Notes under the pieces: model-generated
Databases searched by the model: none
Told to the model about the DNA's origin: nothing
What the model saw: the letters and a program-made list of their open reading frames with translations, nothing else
Program-made: the position numbers and the translations under genes
Shown here: piece by piece, positions 57,559 through 64,000 of the stretch
Numbering within the stretch: position 1 is the first letter of the stretch
Layout: each line of letters opens with the position of its first letter
Assembly (NCBI RefSeq): GCF_020400725.1
Contig: NZ_JAINVG010000014.1
Location: forward strand, 57,208-121,207
DNA from: Streptomyces sp. NK15101
Lineage (GTDB): Bacteria > Actinomycetota > Actinomycetes > Streptomycetales > Streptomycetaceae
Length of the DNA: 64,000 nucleotides
Reading direction: 5' to 3'

Positions 57559-58831
57559 CGACGAGCTCCTCGCCCTGGACCGGGCGCACGTCTGGCATCC
57601 GTACGGCCCCATGCCGGGCCGGGCGGAGCCGCTGGTCGTCGCGTCCGCGTCCGGTGTGCGGCTCCGGCTCGCCGAACCCGTCGAGGGACGGGCCGAGTTG
57701 GTCGACGGCATGTCCTCGTGGTGGTCGGCGGTGCACGGCTACAACCACCCCGTGCTGAACGAGGCGGTGCGCGGTCAGCTGGAGAAGATGAGTCACGTCA
57801 TGTTCGGCGGGCTCACCCACGAGCCGGCCGTCCGGCTCGCCGCCCGGCTCGTGGAGATCACCCCGGAGCCACTGCGGCACGTCTTCCTCAGCGACTCGGG
57901 CTCGGTCTCCGTCGAGGTCGCGGCCAAGATGTGCCTGCAGTACTGGCGTTCCCTGGGCCGCCCCGAGAAGCGGCGGCTCCTCACCTGGCGCGGCGGCTAC
58001 CACGGGGACACCTGGCAGCCGATGTCCGTGTGCGACCCGCAGGGCGGGATGCACGAGCTGTGGTCGGGGGTGCTCCAGCGGCAGGTGTTCGTGGAGGCCC
58101 CGCCGGCCGCGTACGAGGAGTCGTACGCGGAGCTGCTGCGGACGGCGATCGCCGAGCACGCGCACGAACTGGCCGCGGTGGTCGTGGAGCCGGTCGTGCA
58201 GGGCGCGGGCGGCATGCGCTTCCACGACCCGGCGTACCTGCGGGTGCTGCGCGAGGCCTGCGACGCGCACGACGTCCTGCTCGTGTTCGACGAGATCGCG
58301 ACCGGGTTCGGACGGACGGGCACGCTGTTCGCCGCCGGCCAGGCGGGGGTCTCCCCCGATGTGATGTGCGTGGGCAAGGCGCTGACCGGCGGCTATCTGT
58401 CGATGGCGGCGACGCTCTGCACGAGCCGCGTCGCCGACGGGATCTCGCGCGGCGAGGTCCCCGTCCTGGCGCACGGGCCGACCTTCATGGGGAACCCGCT
58501 GGCGTCGGCGGTCGCCCTCGCCTCGATCGACCTGCTGCTCTCCCAGGACTGGCAGGTCGAGGTGAAGCGGATCGAGGCGGGCCTGCGGGACGGGCTCGCC
58601 CCGGCGGCCGGTCTCCCGGGCGTCCGCGAGGTGCGGGTGCTCGGCGCGATCGGCGTCGTCCAGCTCGACCACGAGGTCGACGTGGCGGCGGCGACGCGCG
58701 CGGCGGTCCGGGAGGGCGTGTGGCTGCGCCCGTTCCGCGACCTGATCTACACGATGCCGCCGTACGTGACGGGCGACGAGGACCTGGCCCGCATCTGCAC
58801 GGCGGTGAAGGCGGCGGCGGCAGCGGGCTGA
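57551..58831 (+). CDS. bioA: Adenosylmethionine-8-amino-7-oxononanoate aminotransferase
   Basis: 426 residues. A class III aminotransferase: HVWHPYGPM and [16 protein letters not shown] near the start (SAM/KAPA binding), [34 protein letters not shown] with Asp247, and the PLP lysine Lys276 in VGKALTGGY. It makes 7,8-diaminopelargonate. Translationally coupled to bioB. Confidence 0.95.
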   Translation: MRNDELLALDRAHVWHPYGPMPGRAEPLVVASASGVRLRLAEPVEGRAELVDGMSSWWSAVHGYNHPVLNEAVRGQLEKMSHVMFGGLTHEPAVRLAARLVEITPEPLRHVFLSDSGSVSVEVAAKMCLQYWRSLGRPEKRRLLTWRGGYHGDTWQPMSVCDPQGGMHELWSGVLQRQVFVEAPPAAYEESYAELLRTAIAEHAHELAAVVVEPVVQGAGGMRFHDPAYLRVLREACDAHDVLLVFDEIATGFGRTGTLFAAGQAGVSPDVMCVGKALTGGYLSMAATLCTSRVADGISRGEVPVLAHGPTFMGNPLASAVALASIDLLLSQDWQVEVKRIEAGLRDGLAPAAGLPGVREVRVLGAIGVVQLDHEVDVAAATRAAVREGVWLRPFRDLIYTMPPYVTGDEDLARICTAVKAAAAAG

Positions 58832-58837
58832 TCCCTC

Positions 58838-58885
58838 CCGTTGTGGGCATGCGTTCCGCCGGGGCGGGACGCATGCCCACAACGG
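58838..58885 (+). promoter_or_regulatory. Long perfect hairpin between bioA and bioD
   Basis: CCGTTGTGGGCATGCGT (58838-58854) pairs perfectly with 58869-58885, and an inner CCGC/GCGG extends the stem. It starts six bases after the bioA stop. It could be a terminator, a processing site or a point that lowers bioD expression; no T-run follows. Confidence 0.7.
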
Positions 58886-58962
58886 ACGGCGCCCTTGCCG
58901 GCGCCGGAGGCTTCCGCGCCTGAACCCGCGCCGCCCCGCACCGAACAAGGAAGGACGTCCCC

Positions 58963-59694
58963 ATGGACATCATCGTCATCAGCGGCACCGGCACCGAGAT
59001 CGGCAAGACCGTCGTCACCGCGGCCGTCGCCGCCGTCGCCACGGCCGCCGGACGGTCCGTCGCCGTCCTGAAGCCCGCTCAGACCGGTGTCGGGCCGGAC
59101 GAGCAGGGCGACGCGGACGAGGTCGTACGCCTCTCGGGCGCCGCGGCCTCCGCCGAACTCGGCCGCTTCCCGGAGCCGCTGGCTCCCGGTACGGCCGCCC
59201 GGCGGGCCGGGCTCGCCCCGGTCGGGCCCCGGGAGGTCGCCGAGGCCGCCCGGAAGCTGGCCGAGGACCACGACCTGGTGCTCGTGGAGGGCGCCGGCGG
59301 GCTGCTCGTCCGCTTCGACGAGGAGGACGGCACGCTCGCCGACGCGGCCGCGCTGCTCGGCGCGCCGGTCCTGGTGGTGGCGCCGGCCGGTCTGGGGACG
59401 CTCAACTCGACGGCCCTGACGGCCGAGGCGCTGCGGGCGCGCGGGATCGAGCAGCTCGGCGTGGTCGTCGGCAGCTGGCCGGCCGAGCCGGACCTCGCGG
59501 CGCGCTGCAACCTCGCGGACCTGCCGGAGGTGGCGGGCGCCCCGCTGCTCGGAGCCGTGCCGGAGGGTTCGGGCGCGCTGGGCCCGGCGGAGTTCCGGGC
59601 GGCCGCGGGCGGCTGGCTGGGGCCGGGGCTCGGCGGCGCGTGGGACGCGGAGGCGTTCACGGAGGCGCAGGCGGCACCGCTCTCCGTAGGCTGA
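58963..59694 (+). CDS. bioD: Dethiobiotin synthetase
   Basis: 243 residues from ATG 58963 with AAGGAAGGA upstream. P-loop ISGTGTEIGKTVVTAAVA at the N-terminus, SVAVLKPAQTGV, LVEGAGGLLVRFDE and GVVVGSWPAEPD. It forms the ureido ring of dethiobiotin with CO2 and ATP. The order bioB-bioA-bioD opposite bioF completes the late steps; no early pimelate genes (bioC/H/W) are in the window. Confidence 0.94.
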   Translation: MDIIVISGTGTEIGKTVVTAAVAAVATAAGRSVAVLKPAQTGVGPDEQGDADEVVRLSGAAASAELGRFPEPLAPGTAARRAGLAPVGPREVAEAARKLAEDHDLVLVEGAGGLLVRFDEEDGTLADAAALLGAPVLVVAPAGLGTLNSTALTAEALRARGIEQLGVVVGSWPAEPDLAARCNLADLPEVAGAPLLGAVPEGSGALGPAEFRAAAGGWLGPGLGGAWDAEAFTEAQAAPLSVG

Positions 59695-59698
59695 CCGC

Positions 59699-60043
59699 AT
59701 GCGCGCACACGTTCAGGAGATCGTCTTCGACTGCGCCGCTCCGGCGGCGCTGGTCCGCTTCTGGGCCGGGCTCCTCGGCGGGGAGCCCGTCGACCGGAGC
59801 GCGGACTGGTCGTACGTGGATCCGCCGGAGTTCGTACGGATCGCCTTCCAGCGGGTGCCGGAGGGCAAGGCCGCGAAGAACCGGGTCCACCTCGACCTGG
59901 AGGTGGCCGATCCGGCACGGGCGGCCGGGGAGGCGGTGCCGCTCGGGGCGGTCGCGGTCGGCGGGCTCGTCACCGACGAGCAGGGCTCCTTCCAGGTCAT
60001 GCGGGACCCGGAGGGCAACGAGTTCTGCTTCGTGACGGGCTGA
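59699..60043 (+). CDS. VOC (glyoxalase-like) family protein
   Basis: 114 residues from ATG 59699, four bases after bioD. Starts VQEIVFDCAAPAALVRFWAGL and ends QVMRDPEGNEFCFVTG, as in the Glyoxalase_6 group; KNRVHLDLEV gives a metal ligand. A paralogue of the protein at 32.7 kb. Probably transcribed with bioD, but no biotin role is known. Confidence 0.85.
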   Translation: MRAHVQEIVFDCAAPAALVRFWAGLLGGEPVDRSADWSYVDPPEFVRIAFQRVPEGKAAKNRVHLDLEVADPARAAGEAVPLGAVAVGGLVTDEQGSFQVMRDPEGNEFCFVTG

Positions 60044-60054
60044 GGGCGGCTCCG

Positions 60055-60717
60055 GTGACTCCGCACCGCCCGGCCCGCCGGGCCCCTCGCGTCCGTCATC
60101 CGCTGTTCGCCCGCTTCTACGCCCGGTTCAGCGAGTCGGCCGACACGCGGGGCGGGCTCGCCGCCCTGCGGACGGAGCTGCTCGCCGGGCTGTCCGGCCG
60201 GGTCGTCGAGATCGGGGCGGGGAACGGCCTGAACTTCGCGCACTACCCGGCCGGGGTCACCGAGGTCGTCGCCGTCGAGCCGGAGCCGCATCTGCGCCGG
60301 CTCGCCGAGGGGGCCGCGCGCCGGGCGGCCGTCCCGGTGACCGTGCTGCCGGGCACGGCCGAGGCGCTGCCGGGACCGGACGGCTCCTTCGACGCGGCGG
60401 TGGCCTCGCTGGTGCTGTGCACCGTGCGGGACGTGCCGCAGGCCCTCGCCGAGCTGTGGCGGGTCCTGCGGCCCGGCGGCGAGCTGCGGTTCTTCGAGCA
60501 CGGGGCGGCGGACACGCCCGGGCTCGCGCGGGTGCAGCGGGGCCTCGACCGGACGGTCTGGCCGCTGCTCTTCGGCGGCTGCCACACCTCCCGCGCCCCG
60601 CTGGCGGCGATCGAGGCCGCCGGGTTCGGCCTGGTCTCGTACCGCTCCTTCGACGTTCCGGAGCAGGGCCCGCGGCTGCCGTCCTCCCCCTGCGTCCTGG
60701 GCACGGCCAGGCGGTAA
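60055..60717 (+). CDS. Class I SAM-dependent methyltransferase
   Basis: 220 residues from GTG 60055. SAM motif I VVEIGAGNGLNFAHYP, motif II VAVEPEPHLRRLA, then LPGPDGSFDAAVASLVLCTV and LRPGGELRFFEHG. It belongs to the UbiE/METTL7-like small methyltransferases; the substrate is unknown. Second in a possible cluster after the VOC gene. Confidence 0.87.
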   Translation: MTPHRPARRAPRVRHPLFARFYARFSESADTRGGLAALRTELLAGLSGRVVEIGAGNGLNFAHYPAGVTEVVAVEPEPHLRRLAEGAARRAAVPVTVLPGTAEALPGPDGSFDAAVASLVLCTVRDVPQALAELWRVLRPGGELRFFEHGAADTPGLARVQRGLDRTVWPLLFGGCHTSRAPLAAIEAAGFGLVSYRSFDVPEQGPRLPSSPCVLGTARR

Positions 60718-60757
60718 TGCCTGGCGCCGCCGCCGTCCCGCGTGATGGGATCCCGCC

Positions 60758-61195
60758 ATGATCGATCTGCAGATGCGTCCGGCCGCTCCCGACGACGTCG
60801 AGGCCGTCCTGGCCTTCTGGAAGGAGTCGGCCGAGGGCACGTCCGTCTCGGACGACGTGAACGGGGTGACCCGGCTGGTGGAGCGCGACCCCGAGGCCCT
60901 GATCCTCGCCTTCGCCGACGGCGTGATCGTCGGCTCCGTGATCGCCGGCTGGGACGGCTGGCGCGCCTCCCTCTACCGGCTCGCCGTGCTGCCCTCGTAC
61001 CGCCGCCGCGGCATCTCCACCGCGCTGCTCCGCGCGGCCGAGGAGAGGTTCCTCGCGCTCGGCGGACGGCGGGCGGACGCCATGGTCCTGGAGGCGAACG
61101 AGCGGGGCCGGGCGCTGTGGACGGCCGCCGGTTACCAGCGCGAGGAGCGCTGGCGCCGCTGGGTGAAGCCGCTCGCGGCCCGGGTCACGGGGTGA
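60758..61195 (+). CDS. GNAT family N-acetyltransferase
   Basis: 145 residues from ATG 60758. Acetyl-CoA motif LAVLPSYRRRGISTALLRAAE (the R-x2-G-x-G/A loop) and the C-terminal NERGRALWTAAGYQ are diagnostic. Acceptor unknown. Ends 220 bases before the first DUF21/CBS gene. Confidence 0.88.
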   Translation: MIDLQMRPAAPDDVEAVLAFWKESAEGTSVSDDVNGVTRLVERDPEALILAFADGVIVGSVIAGWDGWRASLYRLAVLPSYRRRGISTALLRAAEERFLALGGRRADAMVLEANERGRALWTAAGYQREERWRRWVKPLAARVTG

Positions 61196-61415
61196 TCGCC
61201 GAATGGGCACCGGCGTGATCGCCCGAAGTGGTCACCGGGTGATCTCCGGGGTGATCATCATCCGGCTTTGCCGATCCTTTACCATGGTGTCTCCTCCCGA
61301 CGACCGAAAGGTGTGAGCGTCCGCCCATGGGCGAGCCCCCCAGTAGCGCTGGTTCCGACCGCCGACATCGAGCGATCCCTCTCCCGCTGACTGATCATGG
61401 GACGGAGGTGAACCG
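61196..61415 (+). promoter_or_regulatory. Leader region of the DUF21/CBS gene pair
   Basis: Four GTGATC motifs cluster at 61192-61256, followed by the 8-base palindrome ACCATGGT (61281-61288) and the 12-base palindrome CGCCCATGGGCG (61322-61333). ACGGAGGTG lies before the ATG at 61416. The interval may hold a structured 5' leader, but it does not match the M-box, ykoY or ydaO riboswitches I checked by eye. Confidence 0.35.
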
Positions 61416-62753
61416 ATGACCGAAGTGCTTCTGCTCGTGGTGGCGCTCCTGCTCGCAGTCGCGTGCGGTGCGTTCGTCGCGGCCGAGTTCTCGCTGACCA
61501 CGGTCGAGCGCGGCGAGCTCGAAGCCGCCGCGGAGCGCGGCGAGCGGGGGGCGTCGGGCGCGCTCAAAGCCGTCCGCTCGCTCACCTTCCAGCTCTCCGG
61601 CGCACAGCTGGGCATCACCGTGACCAACCTGGTCGTCGGCATGCTCTCCGAGCCCTCGATCGCCAAGCTGATCAGCGGCCCCCTGGAGTCGATCGGACTC
61701 TCGGCCTCGACGGCCTCTTCGGTCGCCCTGGTCCTGGGCACCGCCCTGTCGACCGTCGTCCTGATGGTCGTCGGCGAGCTGGTCCCCAAGAACTGGGCGA
61801 TCTCCTCGCCGCTCGCCGTCGCGAAGGTGGTGGCCACCCCGCAGCGCGTGTTCACGGCCGCCTTCAAGCCGCTGATCGGCCACCTCAACAACACCGCGAA
61901 CCGGATCCTGCGCCGCCTCGGCATGGAGCCGACCGAGGAGCTGGCCTCCGCGCGCTCCCCGCAGGAGCTGGTGGCGCTCGCCCGGCACTCCGCGAAGGAG
62001 GGCGCCCTGGAGGCGGACACGGCCGAGCTGTTCGTCCGTACCCTCAACCTGGCGGAACTGACCGCCGAGAACGTGATGACGCCCCGCGTGCAGGTAACCG
62101 CCCTGGAGGTGCAGGCCACCGCCGAGGACGTCGCCAACGCGACCCGCGCGACCGGCCTGTCCCGCTTCCCCGTCTACCGGGGCAGCCTCGACGCGGTCGT
62201 CGGCATCGCCCACATCAAGGACGTCCTCGCGATACCGGCCGGGGAGCGGCCCCGCCGCCGGATCGGCGAGATGCTGCGCGAGCCGCTGCTCGTTCCCGAG
62301 ACGCTCACCGTGGACCGGCTCCTCGACCGGCTGTCGGGCCGGCAGACGATGGCCGTCGTCATCGACGAGTACGGCGGCACGGCCGGGGTCGTCACCCTGG
62401 AGGACATCGTCGAGGAGGTCGTCGGCGAGGTGCGCGACGAGCACGACCCGCACGAGACGCCGGACCTGGCGCGGGCGGGCGAGGACGCGGACGGGCGCGA
62501 ACTGTGGTCCGCCGACGGCGCCGCCCGTACGGACCAGCTGGCCACGATCGGCCTGCGCGTGCCGGACGGCCCGTACGAGACCCTCGCGGGCGTCCTCGCG
62601 ACGGAGCTGGGCCGCATCCCCGCCGTCGGCGACCGCGTGGAGCTGGCCGGCTGGCGCCTCGACGTCGTCGACTCCTCGGGCCGGCGCGCCGCGCGCGTAC
62701 TGCTGCACGCCCCCGCGCACGACACCGACGAGTCCGGGGAGGCCGGCCGATGA
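61416..62753 (+). CDS. DUF21/CBS hemolysin-family membrane protein (CorC/CNNM type)
   Basis: 445 residues from ATG 61416. Three or four N-terminal helices (DUF21; LLLVVALLLAVACGAFVAAEF, QLGITVTNLVVGML, ELVPKNWAIS), a CBS pair (VMTPRVQVTALEVQ; YGGTAGVVTLEDIVEEVVGE) and a C-terminal CorC_HlyC transport-associated domain. Such proteins act in Mg/Co efflux or membrane homeostasis; true haemolysis is not expected. The stop overlaps the next start as ATGA. Confidence 0.92.
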   Translation: MTEVLLLVVALLLAVACGAFVAAEFSLTTVERGELEAAAERGERGASGALKAVRSLTFQLSGAQLGITVTNLVVGMLSEPSIAKLISGPLESIGLSASTASSVALVLGTALSTVVLMVVGELVPKNWAISSPLAVAKVVATPQRVFTAAFKPLIGHLNNTANRILRRLGMEPTEELASARSPQELVALARHSAKEGALEADTAELFVRTLNLAELTAENVMTPRVQVTALEVQATAEDVANATRATGLSRFPVYRGSLDAVVGIAHIKDVLAIPAGERPRRRIGEMLREPLLVPETLTVDRLLDRLSGRQTMAVVIDEYGGTAGVVTLEDIVEEVVGEVRDEHDPHETPDLARAGEDADGRELWSADGAARTDQLATIGLRVPDGPYETLAGVLATELGRIPAVGDRVELAGWRLDVVDSSGRRAARVLLHAPAHDTDESGEAGR

Positions 62754-63769
62754 TCGCGATCCAGCTGCTGATCGGCCTGCTGACCCTGGTCGTCAACGCC
62801 TTCTTCGTCGGCGCCGAGTTCGCCCTGATCTCGGTCCGCCGCAGCCAGATCGAACCCCTGGCCGACTCCGGGAACCGGCGGGCGCGCAGCGTCATCTGGG
62901 GCCTGGAGCACGTCTCCGCGATGCTCGCGGCGGCGCAGCTCGGCATCACGCTCTGCACCCTGGTCCTCGGCATCGTCGCCGAGCCGGCCATCGAGCACCT
63001 GCTGGAACCGGTCTTCGACGCGGTCGGCGTGCCGCACGGCGTGGCCGCCACGATCTCGTTCGCGATCGCGCTGGCCCTGGCGACGTATCTGCACATGCTG
63101 CTCGGCGAGATGGTGCCGAAGAACATCGCGCTCGCCGAGCCGACGCGCTCGGCACTGCTCCTCGGTCCGCCCCTGGTGGCGCTCGCCCGGGCGCTGCGGC
63201 CGGTGATCTTCGCGATCAACGCCTTCGCCAACGCGCTGCTGAAGCTGCTGCGGGTGGACGCCAAGGACGAGGTCTCGGCGACCTTCTCCGACGACGAGCT
63301 GGCCCGGATGGTCACCGACGCGGGCGACGCGGGTCTCCTGGACGACCGGGCCGCCGAGCGGCTGCACGACGCCCTGGAGCTGGGCCGGCGTCCCGTGCGG
63401 GACGTGGTGATGCCGGCGGAGAAGGTGGTGTACGCGCAGGTGGGCACCACTCCGGAGGAGCTGGAGGCGCTGGCGGCGCGGACCGGCTACTCCCGCTTCC
63501 CGGTCGTCGACTCCGAGCGCCGCATCCTGGGCTATCTGCACGTCAAGGACGCCCTGGACGCCACCCCGCGCGACCTGCCGTTCCCGGTGACGGCACTGCG
63601 GCCGATCGCCCGGGTCCGGGCGGCGACGCCGCTGGACGACGTCCTCACCGCGATGCGCCGCAGCCGGACGCATCTGGCGGCCGTGCTCGACGAGGACGGC
63701 AAGCCGGCCGGCCTCGTGACGATGGAGGACGTGCTGCGCGAGCTGGTGGGACGCCCGGCGGCACCGTGA
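62750..63769 (+). CDS. DUF21/CBS hemolysin-family membrane protein, second copy
   Basis: 339 residues from ATG 62750, translationally coupled to the first. DUF21 helices (LLIGLLTLVVNAFFVGAEFA; AQLGITLCTLVLGIV; LLGEMVPKNIAL) and two CBS domains (DVVMPAEKVVYAQVG; LVTMEDVLRELVG). It lacks the C-terminal CorC_HlyC domain of its neighbour, ending soon after the second CBS. The pair probably forms a heteromer. A 12-bp hairpin follows. Confidence 0.92.
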   Translation: MIAIQLLIGLLTLVVNAFFVGAEFALISVRRSQIEPLADSGNRRARSVIWGLEHVSAMLAAAQLGITLCTLVLGIVAEPAIEHLLEPVFDAVGVPHGVAATISFAIALALATYLHMLLGEMVPKNIALAEPTRSALLLGPPLVALARALRPVIFAINAFANALLKLLRVDAKDEVSATFSDDELARMVTDAGDAGLLDDRAAERLHDALELGRRPVRDVVMPAEKVVYAQVGTTPEELEALAARTGYSRFPVVDSERRILGYLHVKDALDATPRDLPFPVTALRPIARVRAATPLDDVLTAMRRSRTHLAAVLDEDGKPAGLVTMEDVLRELVGRPAAP

Positions 63770-63788
63770 CCGGCCGCACCGCCCGAGA

Positions 63789-63818
63789 GGGGCCCCGGGA
63801 TCCGCTTCCCGGGGCCCC
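63789..63818. terminator. Bidirectional hairpin terminator
   Basis: GGGGCCCCGGGA (63789-63800) pairs perfectly with 63807-63818 across a 6-base loop, between convergent genes. Confidence 0.8.
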
Positions 63819-63824
63819 GGCGCG

Positions 63825-64000
63825 TCAGAGGGCGGTGGCGGCGAGCCAGTCGTCGAGCAGGTCCCGGTCGCCGGTGCGGCTGAAGCGCGGGTCGTCGGCG
63901 TCGTACCGGCGGTGGAGGAGGAGCAGCAGCTCCCCGGTGTCCGCCGCGACGGAGGCGGGCGGCTCCGCGGCACCGCCCCCCTGGCTCGCTCGGCCCGCCC
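63825..64000 (-). CDS. C-terminal fragment, possibly maleylpyruvate isomerase/mycothiol-dependent family
   Basis: Only the last 57 codons are visible on the minus strand, ending at TGA 63827-63825. They read ...TGELLLLLHRRYDADDP and then TGDRDLLDDWLAATAL. The LLLLLxRR and TGDRxLLDxWL pattern is the usual C-terminal end of the MDMPI (TIGR03083-type) maleylpyruvate isomerase-like family in Streptomyces. The 5' part is outside the window, so this call is tentative. Confidence 0.5.
   Translation of the reverse strand, partial: AGRASQGGGAAEPPASVAADTGELLLLLHRRYDADDPRFSRTGDRDLLDDWLAATAL

Noticed and set aside
61196..61415. M-box or yybP-ykoY riboswitch
   Set aside because: The conserved blocks of those RNAs could not be found in the leader.

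Overview
The window looks like a chromosomal stretch of a Streptomyces or close relative. GC is very high, third codon positions are almost all G or C, and GTG and TTG starts are common. The gene families are typical of that genus: DUF3516 helicase, MurT/GatD, a ureABCFGD operon beside a bioFBAD locus, and Tap peptidase. I see no prophage, transposase, CRISPR array, rRNA or tRNA. The accessory flavour comes from small features: leader RNAs, tiny ORFs, tandem repeats and degenerate paralogues.

Layout. 1-3.4 kb: an ABC ATPase cut by the edge, a divergent NarL-type two-component pair, and a STAS protein whose 3' end overlaps the response regulator gene. 3.6-8.2 kb: aminopeptidase P, a LuxR-type regulator and a prolyl oligopeptidase. 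8.3-12.9 kb: a possibly broken small gene, then a sulfonate operon (ssuC-ssuB-ssuA-ssuD) preceded by a 27-residue leader ORF that ends Cys-Cys-Arg-Gly-Cys and by a hairpin. 12.9-19.7 kb: a flavin monooxygenase, a 19-residue hydrophobic peptide gene, a MarR-controlled ABC exporter and a large FAD/Fe-S oxidoreductase.

19.9-23 kb: two convergent secreted glycan enzymes, a Tat-exported GH109-like protein and a PNGase A-like protein. 23.1-31.1 kb: DUF429, a membrane hydrolase, the DUF3516 helicase, acyl-CoA thioesterase II, a DraRnl-like RNA ligase, a small Cys protein, glutathione peroxidase and a PrmC-like methyltransferase. 31.1-35.8 kb: P450, VOC protein, acyl-CoA dehydrogenase with a divergent TetR gene, and peptide deformylase. 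35.9-45.1 kb: the MurT/GatD lipid II amidation pair, phosphofructokinase, CtaG-like membrane protein, an unusual 27-bp GGATCC repeat block, a DUF3048 lipoprotein, acyltransferase, epimerase and Tap peptidase.

45.3-49.8 kb: the urease operon. 50-54.8 kb: a TetR gene with a divergent membrane protein, a lone Phd antitoxin beside a ClpP paralogue that lacks the catalytic His, a c-di-AMP (ydaO/yuaA) riboswitch in front of an NlpC/P60 hydrolase, and an RsbW-like ATPase whose 3' end has been tandemly duplicated. 55-59.7 kb: biotin genes bioF and divergent bioB-bioA-bioD. 59.7-64 kb: small enzymes, two overlapping DUF21/CBS (CorC/HlyC) genes and the 3' end of a further gene.

The strongest regulatory stories are the Cys-codon leader in front of sulfonate uptake, the c-di-AMP riboswitch in front of the wall hydrolase, and three well-formed palindromic operators at divergent promoters (MarR at 16.2 kb, TetR at 34.4 kb, TetR at 50.6 kb). 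All calls come from reading the sequence; no database search was run.
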